Assembly: GCA_036346355.1 (NCBI GenBank)
Contig: CM070592.1
Span: 33,860,467-33,924,466 of the forward strand
Length of the DNA: 64,000 nucleotides
Origin: Rhipidocladum racemiflorum
Lineage: Eukaryota; Streptophyta; Magnoliopsida; Poales; Poaceae
Reading direction: 5' to 3'
Shown here in pieces: positions 32,815-45,941 of the stretch (position 1 is its first letter; each line of letters starts with the position of its first letter). The notes beneath the pieces were generated by a model. That model saw only the letters and a list, made by a program, of their open reading frames with translations. It was not told where the DNA came from and searched no databases. Position numbers and translations under genes: made by a program.

Positions 32815-35800
32815 ATGGAAGTCGAGGTGAGGCATGATAATCCAAGTGACGATGAAGAATCTGCTAGCACTCATTCTTCACTTGTGAAGCACCTGAACTC
32901 ACCTCCTTACCATGAGCTTGACCCATCTATTCCATCAGACGACGAAAATCACTTTGATGATGTCAACATGGCCGCAGCGCGTATGGCTATTGATGGGCAA
33001 AATAACAGTATTAATGAAGATGTTAACCTTCCAACAAATGGTGTTGTTGCATCCGGTGCAGGAACATCGAGATCACATGAAGCTAGTCTAGAAGAACAAG
33101 TACGAGAGCAAAGACAAATAATAGAGCAACTATCCACCAAGTTGGAGAGTTTCCTTGAAGCTATGGTAAATTCGGGGCAAGGAATTCCACGACGGAATGC
33201 GCCTCAGGTGGTCGAAGATCCACAAATCGAGGAACTGGAGGTTGCTGCCCGCAACGACATTCCAAATCATCCTGACCAAACACGTCCAGCTCCTAATGCT
33301 CATTTGCGTCCATGTGTTATCCCTACCTCTTCCACGAATACGGCGCCATCACCAAGTACATTGAAAGACTATCATAACATCGTTGAAGACATGGTGAACA
33401 AGAGGCTCAAGCAGATTGCCATGGAACAAGCACCTCAATCATCAGAAAGTGAACTTGAGAAGCCTTATGAAGCTTGGCATGACATGGTGCCCTTCCCAGC
33501 TGGTTGGCATCCACCAAAGTTTCGTCAGTTTGATGGGACTGGTGATGCGAGGGAACACTTAGCCTACTTTGAGGCAGCTTGTGGTGACACCGCTAATAAC
33601 CCCTCACTTCTATTACGACAGTTCTCTGGATCATTAACAGGTCCTGCCTTCCACTGGTACAGTCGCTTACCGGTTGGATCAATTAGCAGCTGGGCAAGCA
33701 TGAAGGAAGTTTTTAAGAAACACTTTGTCGCTATGAAAAAGGACTTCTCCATTGTTGAACTAGCGCAAGTTCGACAGAAACGTGATGAGGCTATCGACGA
33801 TTATATAATCCGCTTCCGCAACAGCTATGTGCGCCTTGCTAGAGAGATGCACCTAGAAGATGCCATCGAAATGTGCGTTCATGGGATGCAACAACATTGG
33901 TCACTAGAAGTGTCTCGACGTGAACCCAAGACATTCAGTGCCCTTAGTTCGGCGGTGGCAGCTACGAAGTTAGAGTTTGAAAAGTCTCCTCAGATCATGG
34001 AACTTTACAAGAATGTTAGTACCTTTGATCCAGCGAGGCGTTTCAACTCAACGGCCAAAGCAACCAACAATGGGGGCAAGTCTAAGGCGTTGTCAGAGGC
34101 AAATACAACAAGAATGTCTTTTGCATCACAAGGCAATGTCCCCACCTTAGGGGCCAAGTATGATCAAACTGGGGGTAAACACCGCCCCTCTATTCAAGAA
34201 CTACTTAAAAAGCAATACGCTTTCCGACGAGAATTAGTGAAAGAAATGTTCGAACAGCTGATGGAACATCATGCTTTGAACCTACCAGATCCACGAAGAC
34301 CTGAACAAGTGAACATGACCAATAATCCTTTGTATTGTCCGTACCATAGGTACGTTGGTCACGTAATTGAAGATTGTGTTGCCTTCAAAGAATGGCTTCA
34401 AAGGGCCATCAACGAGAAGAAGATTAACTTGGATCCAGAGGCTATCAATCCCGACTATCATACGGTTAATGTTGTAACTGTGAAACCTTGCTCTTCAGCA
34501 ACGGAAGAAGGTAAAGTGCATGAAGGATCATGGGTGCCACTCGTTGAAGTTGAGCATCTATTGGCTGAGGCCGTCATCATGTCAAAGCCAAGTCTCGTCA
34601 CTTCCAAGGAGGTATCTTGTGCCAGCCCCAAGGAGGAGCCGTGGAAAGTCATGTACCATCGGGTTCCTCTAAAGAGTCCGTCCTCGCGAAACCGTTGCCC
34701 AATGGCATCAACATTTGATGTCCCGGTGGCAAGGAGGTGGCCCGATCCAAGCCGACGACGAATGCCACCCAGGTTCATTCCAAAATCAGAAGGAAATGAA
34801 CCTTTTCCATGCCCCAAGCGTGCATTACCTACTTTGGCACAATTCATGCCAAGGAGCTGGGGGCAAACGTCTTCGGAGTCAACTAAAGAACCACAAGAAG
34901 AAACTACCTCCACTAATACTGTTGTTTGTAACGTCGTCTCCGACTCTTCAAATTCCAGTTCAGGGGAGTTATTCACTTCCCATGAACTTGAGGTATTTCG
35001 CACTGATGCCACGACAAAAGAGGTACGAGCAGAAGAAGTTAACATGAACTTACGGGGAGGCAAAGTTCTTCCTGAGCCACCGAAGCACACATCCTCAAAA
35101 GCAGATAAAGTGATCATGGCAAAAGAGAATCCTCCATTAGAAAGACCAAGCAAGGCAACGGGCGAGGAAAAGACAAAAACAATTGATGTGGACTACAATA
35201 TCCTTGCTCACCTCAAGAGAATCCCCGCGCTATTGAGTGTTTATGATGCTCTTATGTTAGTGCCAGATTTGCGGCAGGCACTTGTGAAAGCATTACAGGA
35301 CCCAGAGCTCTATGAAGTGTCCATGGCAAAGCATCGCCTCGTCTCTAGCCCATTGTACGTAAATGAGATCACCTTTGATGAGGAAGATAAGGTTGTGGGG
35401 GATGAGGATCATAATCGCCCACTCTACATTGAGGGAAACATTGGAAATGCACATCTTCGGCGGATCCTCATTGACCCTGGATCCGCAGTAAACATATTAC
35501 CTGTGCGAAGCTTGACTCGTGCTGGTTTTACAATAGACGATTTGGAGTCTACGGATGTGATGATCTGTGGGTTTGATAATCAAGGAAAATCTACACTCGG
35601 AGCAATTACAGTGAAGATCCAAATGTCCACGTTTAGCTTCAAGGTGCAGTTCTTCATCATTGAAGCAAGCACCTCATACTCAGCTCTTTTGGGTAGACCA
35701 TGGATCCACAAGTATCGGGTGGTGCCCTCTACTTTGCATCAATGCTTAAAGTTTGTAGATGGGAATGGGACGCAACAACGCATTGTTGGGAACGTTGCTC

Positions 35801-37161
35801 CATATACTATTCAAGAGTCATACCACGCAGACGCAAAGTACTTTTTTCCAGTTAAAGAATCAGACCAACAAGTAGGACAAACTACACCGGCAGCAGACAT
35901 CTTGATCGCGCCGAGATCATCGTCGACATTTGAGATGAAACAACTCCTCACTGCATGTTCTTCTCCCGGAGTAAACGGCCCTTCCATGCGAAGTCATAAC
36001 ATCAATAATCGTGGGTGGTTATCTTGGGCTACTTGTCCCGATGATAAGCCTTCATCCTCCACTTGGGCGAAAAGCTCCGTAAGGCAGAGTTCCCTTGCCT
36101 CTACATCAACAACTACCCCATTAATGTTAAAGGCAAGAACTTCCATGTCGATTCCGATTACGTTGAGGTCAAATGAGAAATCTTCGATAAATCTTTCAAC
36201 TTCTTCATTGAAAGAGCCTGTATCCACTACAATGCCTTTGAGGCATGATCTTCTAACTATTGAGGGTATTGCAGGTGCCAGAGGCCACAAATCGCACATG
36301 GCCAGCAGGGATGCGCCACCTATAATCACATTGCGAGCCTGTAGGAGTTCAAAGTTGGAAGTAATGAATGGGCCGGACAAAACAATTAAAAGGCGCTTAG
36401 CGGGAGTAGACGAAGTTGCAAGGGGAGCTCATGATGTACAACCCCCATCACTCTACATATCGGTAGCTACTCCGCTAGAAGTTTGGGCCATCCCAAAATC
36501 CGCTAGTCATGTACCTCCTACTATTTTTTATAAAGTTCCACAAGCACAACAATGTGACTGTTCTGTTGAATTCCCTAAGGCATGTCCTAATGCTGAAGAG
36601 GTGATGTCGACGATGAAAGTTGAGCCTAGAATGGCTCAGATGCTAAAAAAGGCCGGGTTTACAATCCAACGAAATCAAAGAATGCCACCGCCACCAGCTG
36701 TATGTGAAGAATGGTGGGGGCAAGCGGAAGACTTCATTAGAAGAAGGCGTAAGTCCCAACCAAAGTATGGGATTGGATACACTAAGTACCATTCATCCGA
36801 TGATGAATATGATGAGTTCAATGATGACCATCAACTTTTATGTTGCAATTTGTCTACCACAACTAAAGATGACATAGATTGCTTATATCGATCCTCTCAG
36901 CCGAAGAGCTCATTTGACGCCATGGCTAATGATCAAAAGGAAGCACTTGATGCTGTCCCAGCACCTCAGCAACTAGAGGATGGGGGACAACCTACAATTG
37001 ATGAGCTTGTGGAGGTTAACCTAGGAACTGAGGATGACCCGCGACCTACTTTTGTTAGTGCCGCTTTAACAATTGAAGAACGGGAGGACTACCGGAGCTT
37101 CCTGATGAAATATCGAGATTGTTTCGCTTGGACTTACAAGGAAATGCCAGGGCTCGATCCT
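32815..37161 (+). CDS. Tat element gag-protease (5' part of interrupted polyprotein)
   Basis: First in-frame ATG is 32815; the open frame extends upstream to at least 32737 without ATG. 1,449 codons are open up to the solo-LTR insertion. Residues about 247-360 are the retrotransposon gag core (LLRQFSGSLTGPAFHWYSRL, then FKKHFV and the QVRQKRDEAIDDYIIRFRN region). A CPYHRYVGHVIEDC zinc-knuckle variant, C-x2-H-x4-GH-x4-C type, is at about residue 509. The aspartic protease begins near residue 880 with LIDPGSAVNILP, in which the usual DTG/DSG is DPG, as in related plant elements. Past 37161 the frame enters the nested LTR and meets a stop at 37186-37188, so RT and integrase cannot be translated from this copy. 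Confidence 0.9.
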
Positions 37162-40100
37162 TGTAACATCCTCAAATATGCAAAGTAATAAAAATCAAAT
37201 ATTAAAAATGTGAAATCAGTTTTGTGTTGTATTTCTTGATTTTATGTGCATTTATTGATAATTGATCTATTGGTTGAATTAATTAAATGAATAATGGAAT
37301 TTAAGAAAGAAAAGAAAAGAAAAGAGAAAATAGTAAAGTGGTAAGAAATGAAATTACCATGGTAAAAATCTTGTATAACCTGACCAAACCCTAGAAGATA
37401 TCCCTAGTTGGTCAAAAGACCATGTGAATGCTTTTACTAGTGAAGAAAACAATTAAAAATGATAAATCCTTTCTCTGGCCAGTCCAATGTCAGATTTTTA
37501 GAGAGAGTTGTGGAGCAATCTAGGCCTTGGGATTTTTACCATAGGACCTCAGACATATCACCTTCACCCTCAAAAAGTTTCAAAAATTAATAAGCATTTT
37601 TGCTATGTTTTAGCATTTATTTTAGGCAAATTTGAAATTCTGCAGAAATCAATAAAAGATTTATGGAGAATTAAATAATGAGAATTTAATGTTGAAATTT
37701 TTATGGTAGGTCCATTGTATAGAGATACACCTTCAGTAAAAATTTCAAAAATAAATATGTTTATTTAGTCCTTTGATTAAGCTGAAAAGCAAATTGGTTT
37801 TTCTGTGCAGTTTCCACTGTCAGAATTTTTATAATTAATTGATAAATCATTTCAACCCCAAAATTTTACTGGAGTTAGATAACTTACCCCTACACTTAGT
37901 CAAAAAGTTTAGAAAAATCCCGAGATGAATTGACCCGCGAATTAATTCAGTTGCCGTGCTGTCTGAGAAAGAACTGGAGATTTCTCTCCATAAGCCTTAC
38001 GTGTGGGGCCACGCGTCCAGTGACGTGTGCGCTGACGGCAGCTGCCGACGGGTCCCGGAGGCTTCTGTGCCCACGCGTCAGCCTCCTCCTCTCTTTTCCC
38101 TCTCTCCCTTGTTTCTCTGCCGGTGGACCCGGGGACCACCCGTCAGCTCTTTCTTCCCCCTCTCCTCATCTCTGTCTTTCTCTCACTCGCTCTCTCTTCT
38201 GTCGACAAAACCCGCGGAACCGCCTCCATCCTTGTCGTGACCTAGCCGCAATTCCGCGCCTCGAGGCCACCCTGGCGAGCCACTGCCAACTTCTAACCTC
38301 GCCCATGCTCTGACCAAGCCGGAGGAGATTTCTCCAGAGCACGCCCGAAACCGCCGCCATGCTTTCTCAGAGCCAAATCCGCTCGTTACCGCCTCCCGTG
38401 CCTATTTAAGAGATCGAGCAGCACGTTCAAACCCAACTAAACTCAGAGCACTCATCCACTCTCTCTCTCGCACCCGGAACCACCCAGGCCGAAGCCTTCT
38501 TCCTCACTGCCGGCGAAACCCGATTTGGGGGAAAACCCGAATTGACGCAGTTTGGTAAGAAAATGTCCAAATTGATGGACCATTTAGCATCCACAGATAC
38601 TCACGAGGCTTGTGCGCACTTTATTTCAGCTTGGATCCTCTCCGCTTGCGCCCGCACCGTGCAACCCCTTCCGCCGTCGCCGCCGCACGGTGAGAATACC
38701 ACCCGGCCATCCATTCTTCGGTTTAAGCACATGGATAGGATCCTTATAGCCCACTAGAGCTTTTGCACATGATCATTCAGCCCCGGTTGAACCGTAGCTT
38801 CTTCGCGCCTTGCGCCACCTTGAAGCTCCGCCGTCCAGCGTCGAGAGCTAAATTCCTCTGAGCACCACCCTCATCCAATCGGTTCCCTAGACTCACCTCA
38901 ACCGCGTGATGCTATAGGAACCAGCCAAAGTCGATCGACGCTGCCGGATAGTCGCCGGTGAGCTCCGGCCATGGCTCCCCTGCGATGGTTCACTGCCGTG
39001 TGGGTCAGCTCTGTCGCCGCTGCCGCCGATCTCACCGCCGAGCCGCCCATACGCCGCCAGTGAGCTATACTCGCATCCACGCGCAAGGCCACTGACGGGC
39101 CGGGCCCAGTCGCCAGTGACTGCGAGCTGATTCAAAGGCCAGCCCGCGCCAAACGCAAGGAATGCGCTTTCCTTTATGGAAAACGTATTTCCTCTTTTTC
39201 TAGGTTTTATATGAACCGAATAGATTCAAACATATATATCTTTTTACCTATAGCTCCAAATCAAGTGAAACTTGTTTGTAAATTCATCATAAATCATCTA
39301 GTTTCAAAATATGCAAAAATATTTGAAACTTGTTTAGGAATTTGAATCTGAATTTGAAATTAAAGAGTGAAATTTGAATATGTTCCATGTAGGATTTTTG
39401 CAAATGAAGTCCAAATTGAATGAAACCAATTTTGTTGGAATCCTTATGTCAATTACTGTCCAAATATGTAATTAGATTTGGATTTGGAGTTAGTTTGTGA
39501 AAATTTCCCATTAGGACTTTATTTAATGCATAAATTTAATATGATTGCAATAACTTAATCAAAAACCATCTAAAATGAATGAAACTTGTTTCTTTGAGCT
39601 CATTACACTGATTAGAACCAGTTAGTAAGATAAAGGTTAGAATTTACCATGTTCTTTCATTAAATGTGATTAGGGTTGCTTTATATGCTAATTTGTATTA
39701 GTATAATTAGTCTTACACCCTACAAATGAACTTTGTTAAATATAATCCTACAATCTTAGCTTCCTGAATTCGTAAATTAAAATGAAATATTACAAAGGTA
39801 ATCATGTTGTATGTCATTAAGCTTTACCTTAGGCCCAAAATCTTATAACTTGCTTAATATATGAATTGATTAAATAATTGCCATCATTGATTGATTTGAA
39901 TTGATTTCATTTGAATCTTTTAGTTGCTATCTTTGTTGTATGTGTATTTGCTTCTTTTATCGATATTGAAGTATCTTATTTGCCATGTTCTTAATCGACG
40001 TATAGACGCTGAGGCTACCGACTACGCTATCGATTTACGCACTCCAAATTACACCACCGAGGAGCAAGGCAAGCACCCCTTTGATCATTTTGATCCCAGA

Positions 40101-41682
40101 TTTCATAATCAACTAAAATGTGATTAAAAATCTTCCTGCATGCTCATATTTTAACTATTTATTTCACGCTCTTGGTAGTTATAACCCAATGTTGATATAT
40201 TGTCATAATCATATCAACATAATCCCCATGATAACCATAGGAATGGATACTCAATTAAAAGATGGGCTATAACGAATATTAATTGCATTTGCTTAGCAAT
40301 GCTTAGAATGATACGTTGGTATCTACACCCTCATACACACTTTTCCTTATGAAATCTTTTATGGTTTATTTAAGCAGTAAAGGATACTGGTAGTTGATAA
40401 AAATGAAAATAAAACTATGAATTCGACGTGGGTGATTATTGGCAATAGCCGGTTGTACATGTTTTAACGTGTACGTAGATAGGGTGGAGTATCGCCCATG
40501 TCACAATAAGGACCGAGCTAATGTGTTGTTTTCAGGCCAAGATAACCGTACATCCACAAGTACTGAAATGGGACAGTCTTAACCAATTAAAATTATTTGG
40601 AACTAGCTTTGCACTCTGGTAGGCAGAAGTACGGTGTACGTCTGGTTATGAATTTGGGGCTGTTATTATTCCTGGTGGGTCACTAACTCCGGAATTTCTA
40701 TTCCTGGTGGGTTACTGACTCCGGAATTCCTGTTTCCTTTTAGCTTCCATCATAGTCAGGGTTAAACACTGTCGCTGGTGCAAAGTTAGGTTCAAGTAAT
40801 CGAACGGTTTCGTTATGAACTCCCCGCGAACATACCAAAGGAAGTGTGTTTTATAGCTTGCAAAAAGGGAGAACATATCTTGTGGGAAAAGCAGTACAAA
40901 CTCTGCAGAGTCTAAACCTAATCGATTAGCCGCGCTCGCGGTCATGAGCACTTGGTAAAGTCATCACATAGTTAGCTGTTTCTGTTCTCAAAAACCTTTG
41001 ATTAAATGATTTGAGAAATGATTTATACCCCTTTTATGTCACTTATTGTTACATTTGTCCATATAAGACCATGGAGGGTCTTGTTCGTTATTTTACTCAC
41101 AAAGGGCCGTGAGTAAAATGTTATTATTCTTTTATTACTTGTTACCTCAATTACTTATCAAACTGTTTTAAAGTTTTTATTTATGCTTTCCATTATTATT
41201 CAGTACTACCTCATTCAAAACTTTCGCTTTATGCAAAACAACCGTAGAAACCCACTTTCTATTTCAGCCTCATATATTCCAGGAATTGCATACACTACAA
41301 AGTCTTGCGAGTACCAAAGTACTCAACTTGCTTCAATAATGTTTTTAGGTGAAGAGCAAGATTTCGATAATGAAGGGAATGAATATGAGGAACCTGCGAA
41401 TTTTAGCGACGACTGATCTTTCTAAGTTCATCTCAGCAGTTGCCTGTGGAGTTATGGGATAGTTGGCAAACTATGAGACAGGGTTTCATTTTCCTGCTAC
41501 TTTTGGTATTGTAATATCACTCTAAAACTTGTGATGTAATAAAAATGTGTATCTGTGTGGCTGTAATATCCAAATTGTGTTTGTGCGTGCCAGCCACTGA
41601 TCATGGGAATGGCACAGGATGCACTTAAAGAGCCTCATATTTATGTTATTTACTGACATAAAAATGAGGGTCTCACAATCCT
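37157..41682. mobile_element. Nested solo LTR (37162-41677) with ATCCT duplication
   Basis: The LTR begins TGTAACATCC at 37162 and ends GTCTCACA at 41677 (4,516 bp). ATCCT flanks it at 37157-37161 and 41678-41682. Its sequence is related to the long LTRs at 1-4316 and 8181-13614: same start type, the same CCTATTTAAG box, and strongly conserved stretches at 40411-40626, 40919-40970 and 41230-41262. The overall divergence and shorter length mark it as another subfamily. Insertion plus duplication is 4,521 bases, a multiple of three, so the polyprotein frame is the same on both sides. Confidence 0.95.
38403..38409. promoter_or_regulatory. TATA-like box of nested solo LTR
   Basis: TATTTAA in CCTATTTAAG after a CT-rich GC-rich stretch, as in the other LTRs of this family. 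Confidence 0.5.
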
Positions 41683-44600
41683 CGTGTTGCCACGCATAAA
41701 TTGGCGATTGATCCGCATGTTCGACCTGTTAAACAGTCACCGCGTCGTTTACGTCCTGAGTTCCAAGATAAGGTTATTGCAGAAGTTGACAAGCTCATCG
41801 CCGCGGGCTTCATCAAGGAGGTACAATACCCCCGTTGGCTTGCCAATATTGTTCCAGTCGAAAAGAAAAATGGACAAGTGCGGGTGTGTGTTGACTTTCG
41901 TGACTTAAATCGTGCATGTCCTAAAGATGACTTCCCCATACCCATCACTGAAATTGTTATCGACGCGACCACAGGCCATGGTGCCTTGTCCTTTATGGAT
42001 GGGTCATCAGGCTACAATCAAATCAAGATGGACCCAAGAGATGCAATTGACACCGCGTTTAGAACGCCAAAAGGCAATTTTTACTACACCGTGATGCCGT
42101 TTGGGCTAAAGAATGCTGGTGCTACCTATCAGCGTGCCATGACGTATGTTCTTGACGATCTTATACACCACTCAGTGGAGTGCTATGTTGATGACCTGGT
42201 GGTAAAGACTAAAGATCGTAAGTATCATCAAGAAGACCTCCGTGTCGTCTTTGAGAGATTACGCCGTCACCAGCTCAAGATGAACCCACTAAAGTGTGCC
42301 TTTGCTGTTCAATCAGGCGTCTTTCTGGGTTTCGTGGTTCAACATCGTGGCATTGAAATCCACCCTAAGAACATTAAGGCAATCCTCGAAATGCCTCCTC
42401 CAGAGAATTTAACAAAGTTGAAGTCGTTACAAGGGAAATTGGCATACATACGACGCTTCATATCTAATCTCTCAGGGCGCATACAACCGTTCACGAAACT
42501 TATGAAGAAAGGTGCACCATTTGTATGGGACGATGAGTGTCAAAACGGACTCGATAGTATTAAGAGGTACCTTCTTAATCCTCCGGTTTTGGTTGCCCCT
42601 GTAAAAGGGCGCCCCCTTATCCTCTACATTGCAACACAGCCTGCCTCGTTAGGCGCCTTGCTTGCACAACACAATGATGAAGGGAAGGAGGTGGCGTGCT
42701 ACTACTTAAGTCGCACCTTAGTTGGCGCTGAACATAATTACTCGCCAATAGAGAAGCTTTGTTTGGCCTTGATATTCGCCCTGAAGAAGTTAAGACATTA
42801 TATGCTAACACACCAAATCCAGCTTGTTGCAAAAGCGGATCCTATAAGGTATGTGTTAAGTCAACCTGTGCTTATAGGGCGACTTGGTAAGTGGGCTGTA
42901 CTCATGATGGAATATGACATCACTTACGTACCACAGAAAGCAATAAAGGGTCAAGCCTTGGCGGAATTCTTAGCAGCACACCCTGTGCCAGACAACTCTC
43001 CGCTTATCACTGACCTTCCGGACGAGGAAGTTTTCACTGCTGAAATTGAAGAACCTTGGGATCTCTACTTCGACGGTGCCTCTCGAATGGAGAATGATCC
43101 CGACGGCGCTCCAAGGCGAAGAGCAGGTGCAGGGTTGGTGTTCAAAAATCCTCAAGGAGGCGTTATGCATCATTCATTCTCCCTTCTCAAGGAGGAATGT
43201 TCGAATAACGAAGCAGAGTATGAGGCGCTCATATTTGGCCTCTTATTAGCACTCTCCATGGAGGTACGTTCTCTACGAGCCCATGGGGATTCGCAACTCA
43301 TTGTTAGACAAGTGAATGGCATCTATGAAGTCCGTAAACCAGAATTGGTGCCATACTACAATGCTGCTCAAAAGCTTATGGGGAAGTTTGATCATATTGA
43401 AATCATGCATGTTCCGCGTAGCAGAAATGCACCAGCTGACGCATTAGCAAAACTTGCAGCGGCGCTCGTCCTCCCAGAAGGTGAACCTACTCAAGTAACC
43501 ATTGAAGAGAGATGGCTACTACCTGCTGTTCTAGAACTGATTCCGGCTGAATGTGAGGTCAATACCGTTATGACTATTCCCACTAGCGAGGATGACTGGC
43601 GTAAACCATTCCTTGACTACTTCAAACATGGTAGCCTTCCTGCCGATTCAGTCAAAAGGCGCCAGCTTCAACGGCGTCTCCCCTTCTATGTCTATAAGGC
43701 TGGTGTCCTGTACAAGAGATCTTATGGGCAGGAAATCCTTCTTCGATGTGTTGATCGTGGCGAAGCTAATCAAGTGCTACGGGAGGTGCATCATGGAGTT
43801 TGTGGCGGGCACCAAAGTGGGCCAAAGATGTATCATAGCATCCGACTTGCAGGATACTATTGGCCCGGCATCATGGCCGATTGCCTCAAGATGGCCAAGT
43901 CCTGTCAGGGTTGTCAAATCCATGGTGATTTTAAGCATATACCACCTGCCCCTCTTCATCCTACAGTACCTTCATGGCCATTTGACGTCTGGGGAATAGA
44001 CGTTATCGGACCTATCGATCCTCCATCATCCAGGGGGCATCGATTTATCTTGGCTATGACCGATTACTTCTCCAAATGGGCGGAAGCTGTGCCATTGCGA
44101 GAGGTAAAAAGTGACAACGTTATCAACTTCCTAGAGCAGCATATCATATATCGTTTTGGCGTCCCATATCGCATAACTTCTGACAACGGCAAATCCTTCA
44201 CATCTCACAAGATGCAAAGATTCATAGCTAAGTACAAAATCAAGTGGAACTACTCTACAGGCTACTACCCTCAAGCTAATGGAATGATTGAAGCATTCAA
44301 CAAAACTCTTGGCAAGATACTTAAGAAAACAGTCAGCAAGCACCGAAGAGATTGGCATGAGCGCCTCTTTGAAGCTCTATGGGTGTATCGCAGAACCGTC
44401 AGTACCCCAACGCAATGCACTCCATACTCCCTTGTTTATGGGAGTGAAGCGGTTTTGCCACTAGAAATTGAAGTCCCCTCGCTACGGGTGGCTATCCATG
44501 ATGAACTTACCAAGGATGAGCAGATCCAACTCCGATTCCAAGAGCTCGATGCCCTGGAAGAACAACGTCTTCATGCCATCCAAAACCTGGAATTATATCG

Positions 44601-44850
44601 TCGAAATATGGTGAGAGCCTATGACAAGTTGGTTAGGCCTCGTGTCTTCAGGAAAGGTGAAGCAGTTCTTGTGCTACGGCGACCAATTGTCGTCACTCAC
44701 AAGATAAAGGGAAAGTTCGAGTCAAAATGGGAAGGACCATATGTCATCGAGCAAGTTTATGATGGCGGAGCCTATCAATTGATTGATTATCAAGGAGTCA
44801 GGCCAATGCCCCCGATCAATGGGAGATTTTTGAAAAAGTATTTTGCTTAA
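41683..44850 (+). CDS. Tat element RT, RNase H, second RNase H and integrase (3' part of polyprotein)
   Basis: 1,055 codons open to TAA at 44848-44850. RT carries FDLNRACPKD-type wording, then YVDDLVV with the catalytic DD at 42184-42198. RNase H follows at about 42610-42980 (ILYIATQPASLGALLAQ...). A second RNase H starts at about 43060 (DLYFDGAS) with NNEAEYEAL and HGDSQLIV, and ends near 43470; this second domain is typical of Tat elements. Integrase has an HHCC zinc finger (HH at 43788, CQGCQ near 43901), then core D at about 43999, D in ITSDNGKSF near 44178 and E in ANGMIEAFN near 44290. The tail GPYVIEQVYDGGAYQL has no chromodomain. It continues the frame ending at 37161. The ATG at 41701 is internal, not a real start. 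Confidence 0.93.
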   Translation, partial: RVATHKLAIDPHVRPVKQSPRRLRPEFQDKVIAEVDKLIAAGFIKEVQYPRWLANIVPVEKKNGQVRVCVDFRDLNRACPKDDFPIPITEIVIDATTGHGALSFMDGSSGYNQIKMDPRDAIDTAFRTPKGNFYYTVMPFGLKNAGATYQRAMTYVLDDLIHHSVECYVDDLVVKTKDRKYHQEDLRVVFERLRRHQLKMNPLKCAFAVQSGVFLGFVVQHRGIEIHPKNIKAILEMPPPENLTKLKSLQGKLAYIRRFISNLSGRIQPFTKLMKKGAPFVWDDECQNGLDSIKRYLLNPPVLVAPVKGRPLILYIATQPASLGALLAQHNDEGKEVACYYLSRTLVGAEHNYSPIEKLCLALIFALKKLRHYMLTHQIQLVAKADPIRYVLSQPVLIGRLGKWAVLMMEYDITYVPQKAIKGQALAEFLAAHPVPDNSPLITDLPDEEVFTAEIEEPWDLYFDGASRMENDPDGAPRRRAGAGLVFKNPQGGVMHHSFSLLKEECSNNEAEYEALIFGLLLALSMEVRSLRAHGDSQLIVRQVNGIYEVRKPELVPYYNAAQKLMGKFDHIEIMHVPRSRNAPADALAKLAAALVLPEGEPTQVTIEERWLLPAVLELIPAECEVNTVMTIPTSEDDWRKPFLDYFKHGSLPADSVKRRQLQRRLPFYVYKAGVLYKRSYGQEILLRCVDRGEANQVLREVHHGVCGGHQSGPKMYHSIRLAGYYWPGIMADCLKMAKSCQGCQIHGDFKHIPPAPLHPTVPSWPFDVWGIDVIGPIDPPSSRGHRFILAMTDYFSKWAEAVPLREVKSDNVINFLEQHIIYRFGVPYRITSDNGKSFTSHKMQRFIAKYKIKWNYSTGYYPQANGMIEAFNKTLGKILKKTVSKHRRDWHERLFEALWVYRRTVSTPTQCTPYSLVYGSEAVLPLEIEVPSLRVAIHDELTKDEQIQLRFQELDALEEQRLHAIQNLELYRRNMVRAYDKLVRPRVFRKGEAVLVLRRPIVVTHKIKGKFESKWEGPYVIEQVYDGGAYQLIDYQGVRPMPPINGRFLKKYFA

Positions 44851-45910
44851 AGTTTTTTTTTTCTCTTTCTTGTTTATTCCTTTTTATTTCTAAAAAAAAT
44901 AGAGGAAGAAGGAAAGTTGTCAATACATTCTCTCTGACCTCGCCTCTTTTTGTTTTCTTTTCTCATTTGGACATCAATGTCCCATAAAAACGGCTTTCCC
45001 ATCATCACGCTAAGCTGTTGGCTGAAGATTTGGCTGCCTTAGGACTTGGGGCAGAATACACCTTACACTCTTACATGGCACACATAAGCAGTTGCTCTGG
45101 GGCGAGAAAAGGAATGCTCGGACCACTCCCGGGTAACGAGGTTAACATGCCCCTTGTTTTCTCAACGCGTCTCAGACCTACGGAGACATCAAGCCCCAGG
45201 GGAAGACTATAGGAGAAGAGCATGAAAGGGCTACCTGACCCAACACAAGTTGTGGCTCAGTGTGCAGCCACTTGCCACCCCTGTAAGGCATATCAACAAG
45301 GGTCAAAAGAAAATCTAGCCTGCGAGGATTGTTTAGTCCACAAAGGTGAATGGCTACTCTCCAAATTCTCAACAAGGTGAATCCTTAAAAAAAAATATAG
45401 TGCAAGTCAAAGGATCTTCAAAGAAGTAGATCCAAATTAAAGTTTCAAATAAGTCTTCGAAATTCGAGGTAACAAAGTCCATCCTCACAAGCATCAAAGG
45501 TTCCATAAAGAAGAAGATCCGATCGCTCAAATATCAAAGAAAGCTCCAATGTTCAAGTGAGCTGATCCCATTTCGATATGAAGCAGTCTGAAGGCGGAGT
45601 GTAGCCATTCACCATCCTCAGCAAAAGTAATGGCAATACTCCCAAGCTGCTTTCCCAAAAAAAACCATTCATCCTGAATTAGCCTACCTAAGTCTCTTGG
45701 TTCGATGAGACAAGGCGTTGGGAGGTTCTCTGCCATCCAGTAGCACTGCCGCTTTTAAGCATAAACACTACAAGAAGCATAGTTGTTGAGTGGTATTTGT
45801 CATGGTCTTTCGACGTCCCACGACTAAGTCCTTCGGCAGCCTTATCTAAGGTCATCCTTACAACTAGCGTTCAACGGGAAAGCCAACATTTAAAAAAAAA
45901 AAAAAAAACA

Positions 45911-45941
<31 letters not shown>

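Noticed and set aside
34458..35153. 231-codon antisense ORF
   Set aside because: Lies wholly opposite the intact gag-protease frame and has no recognisable content.
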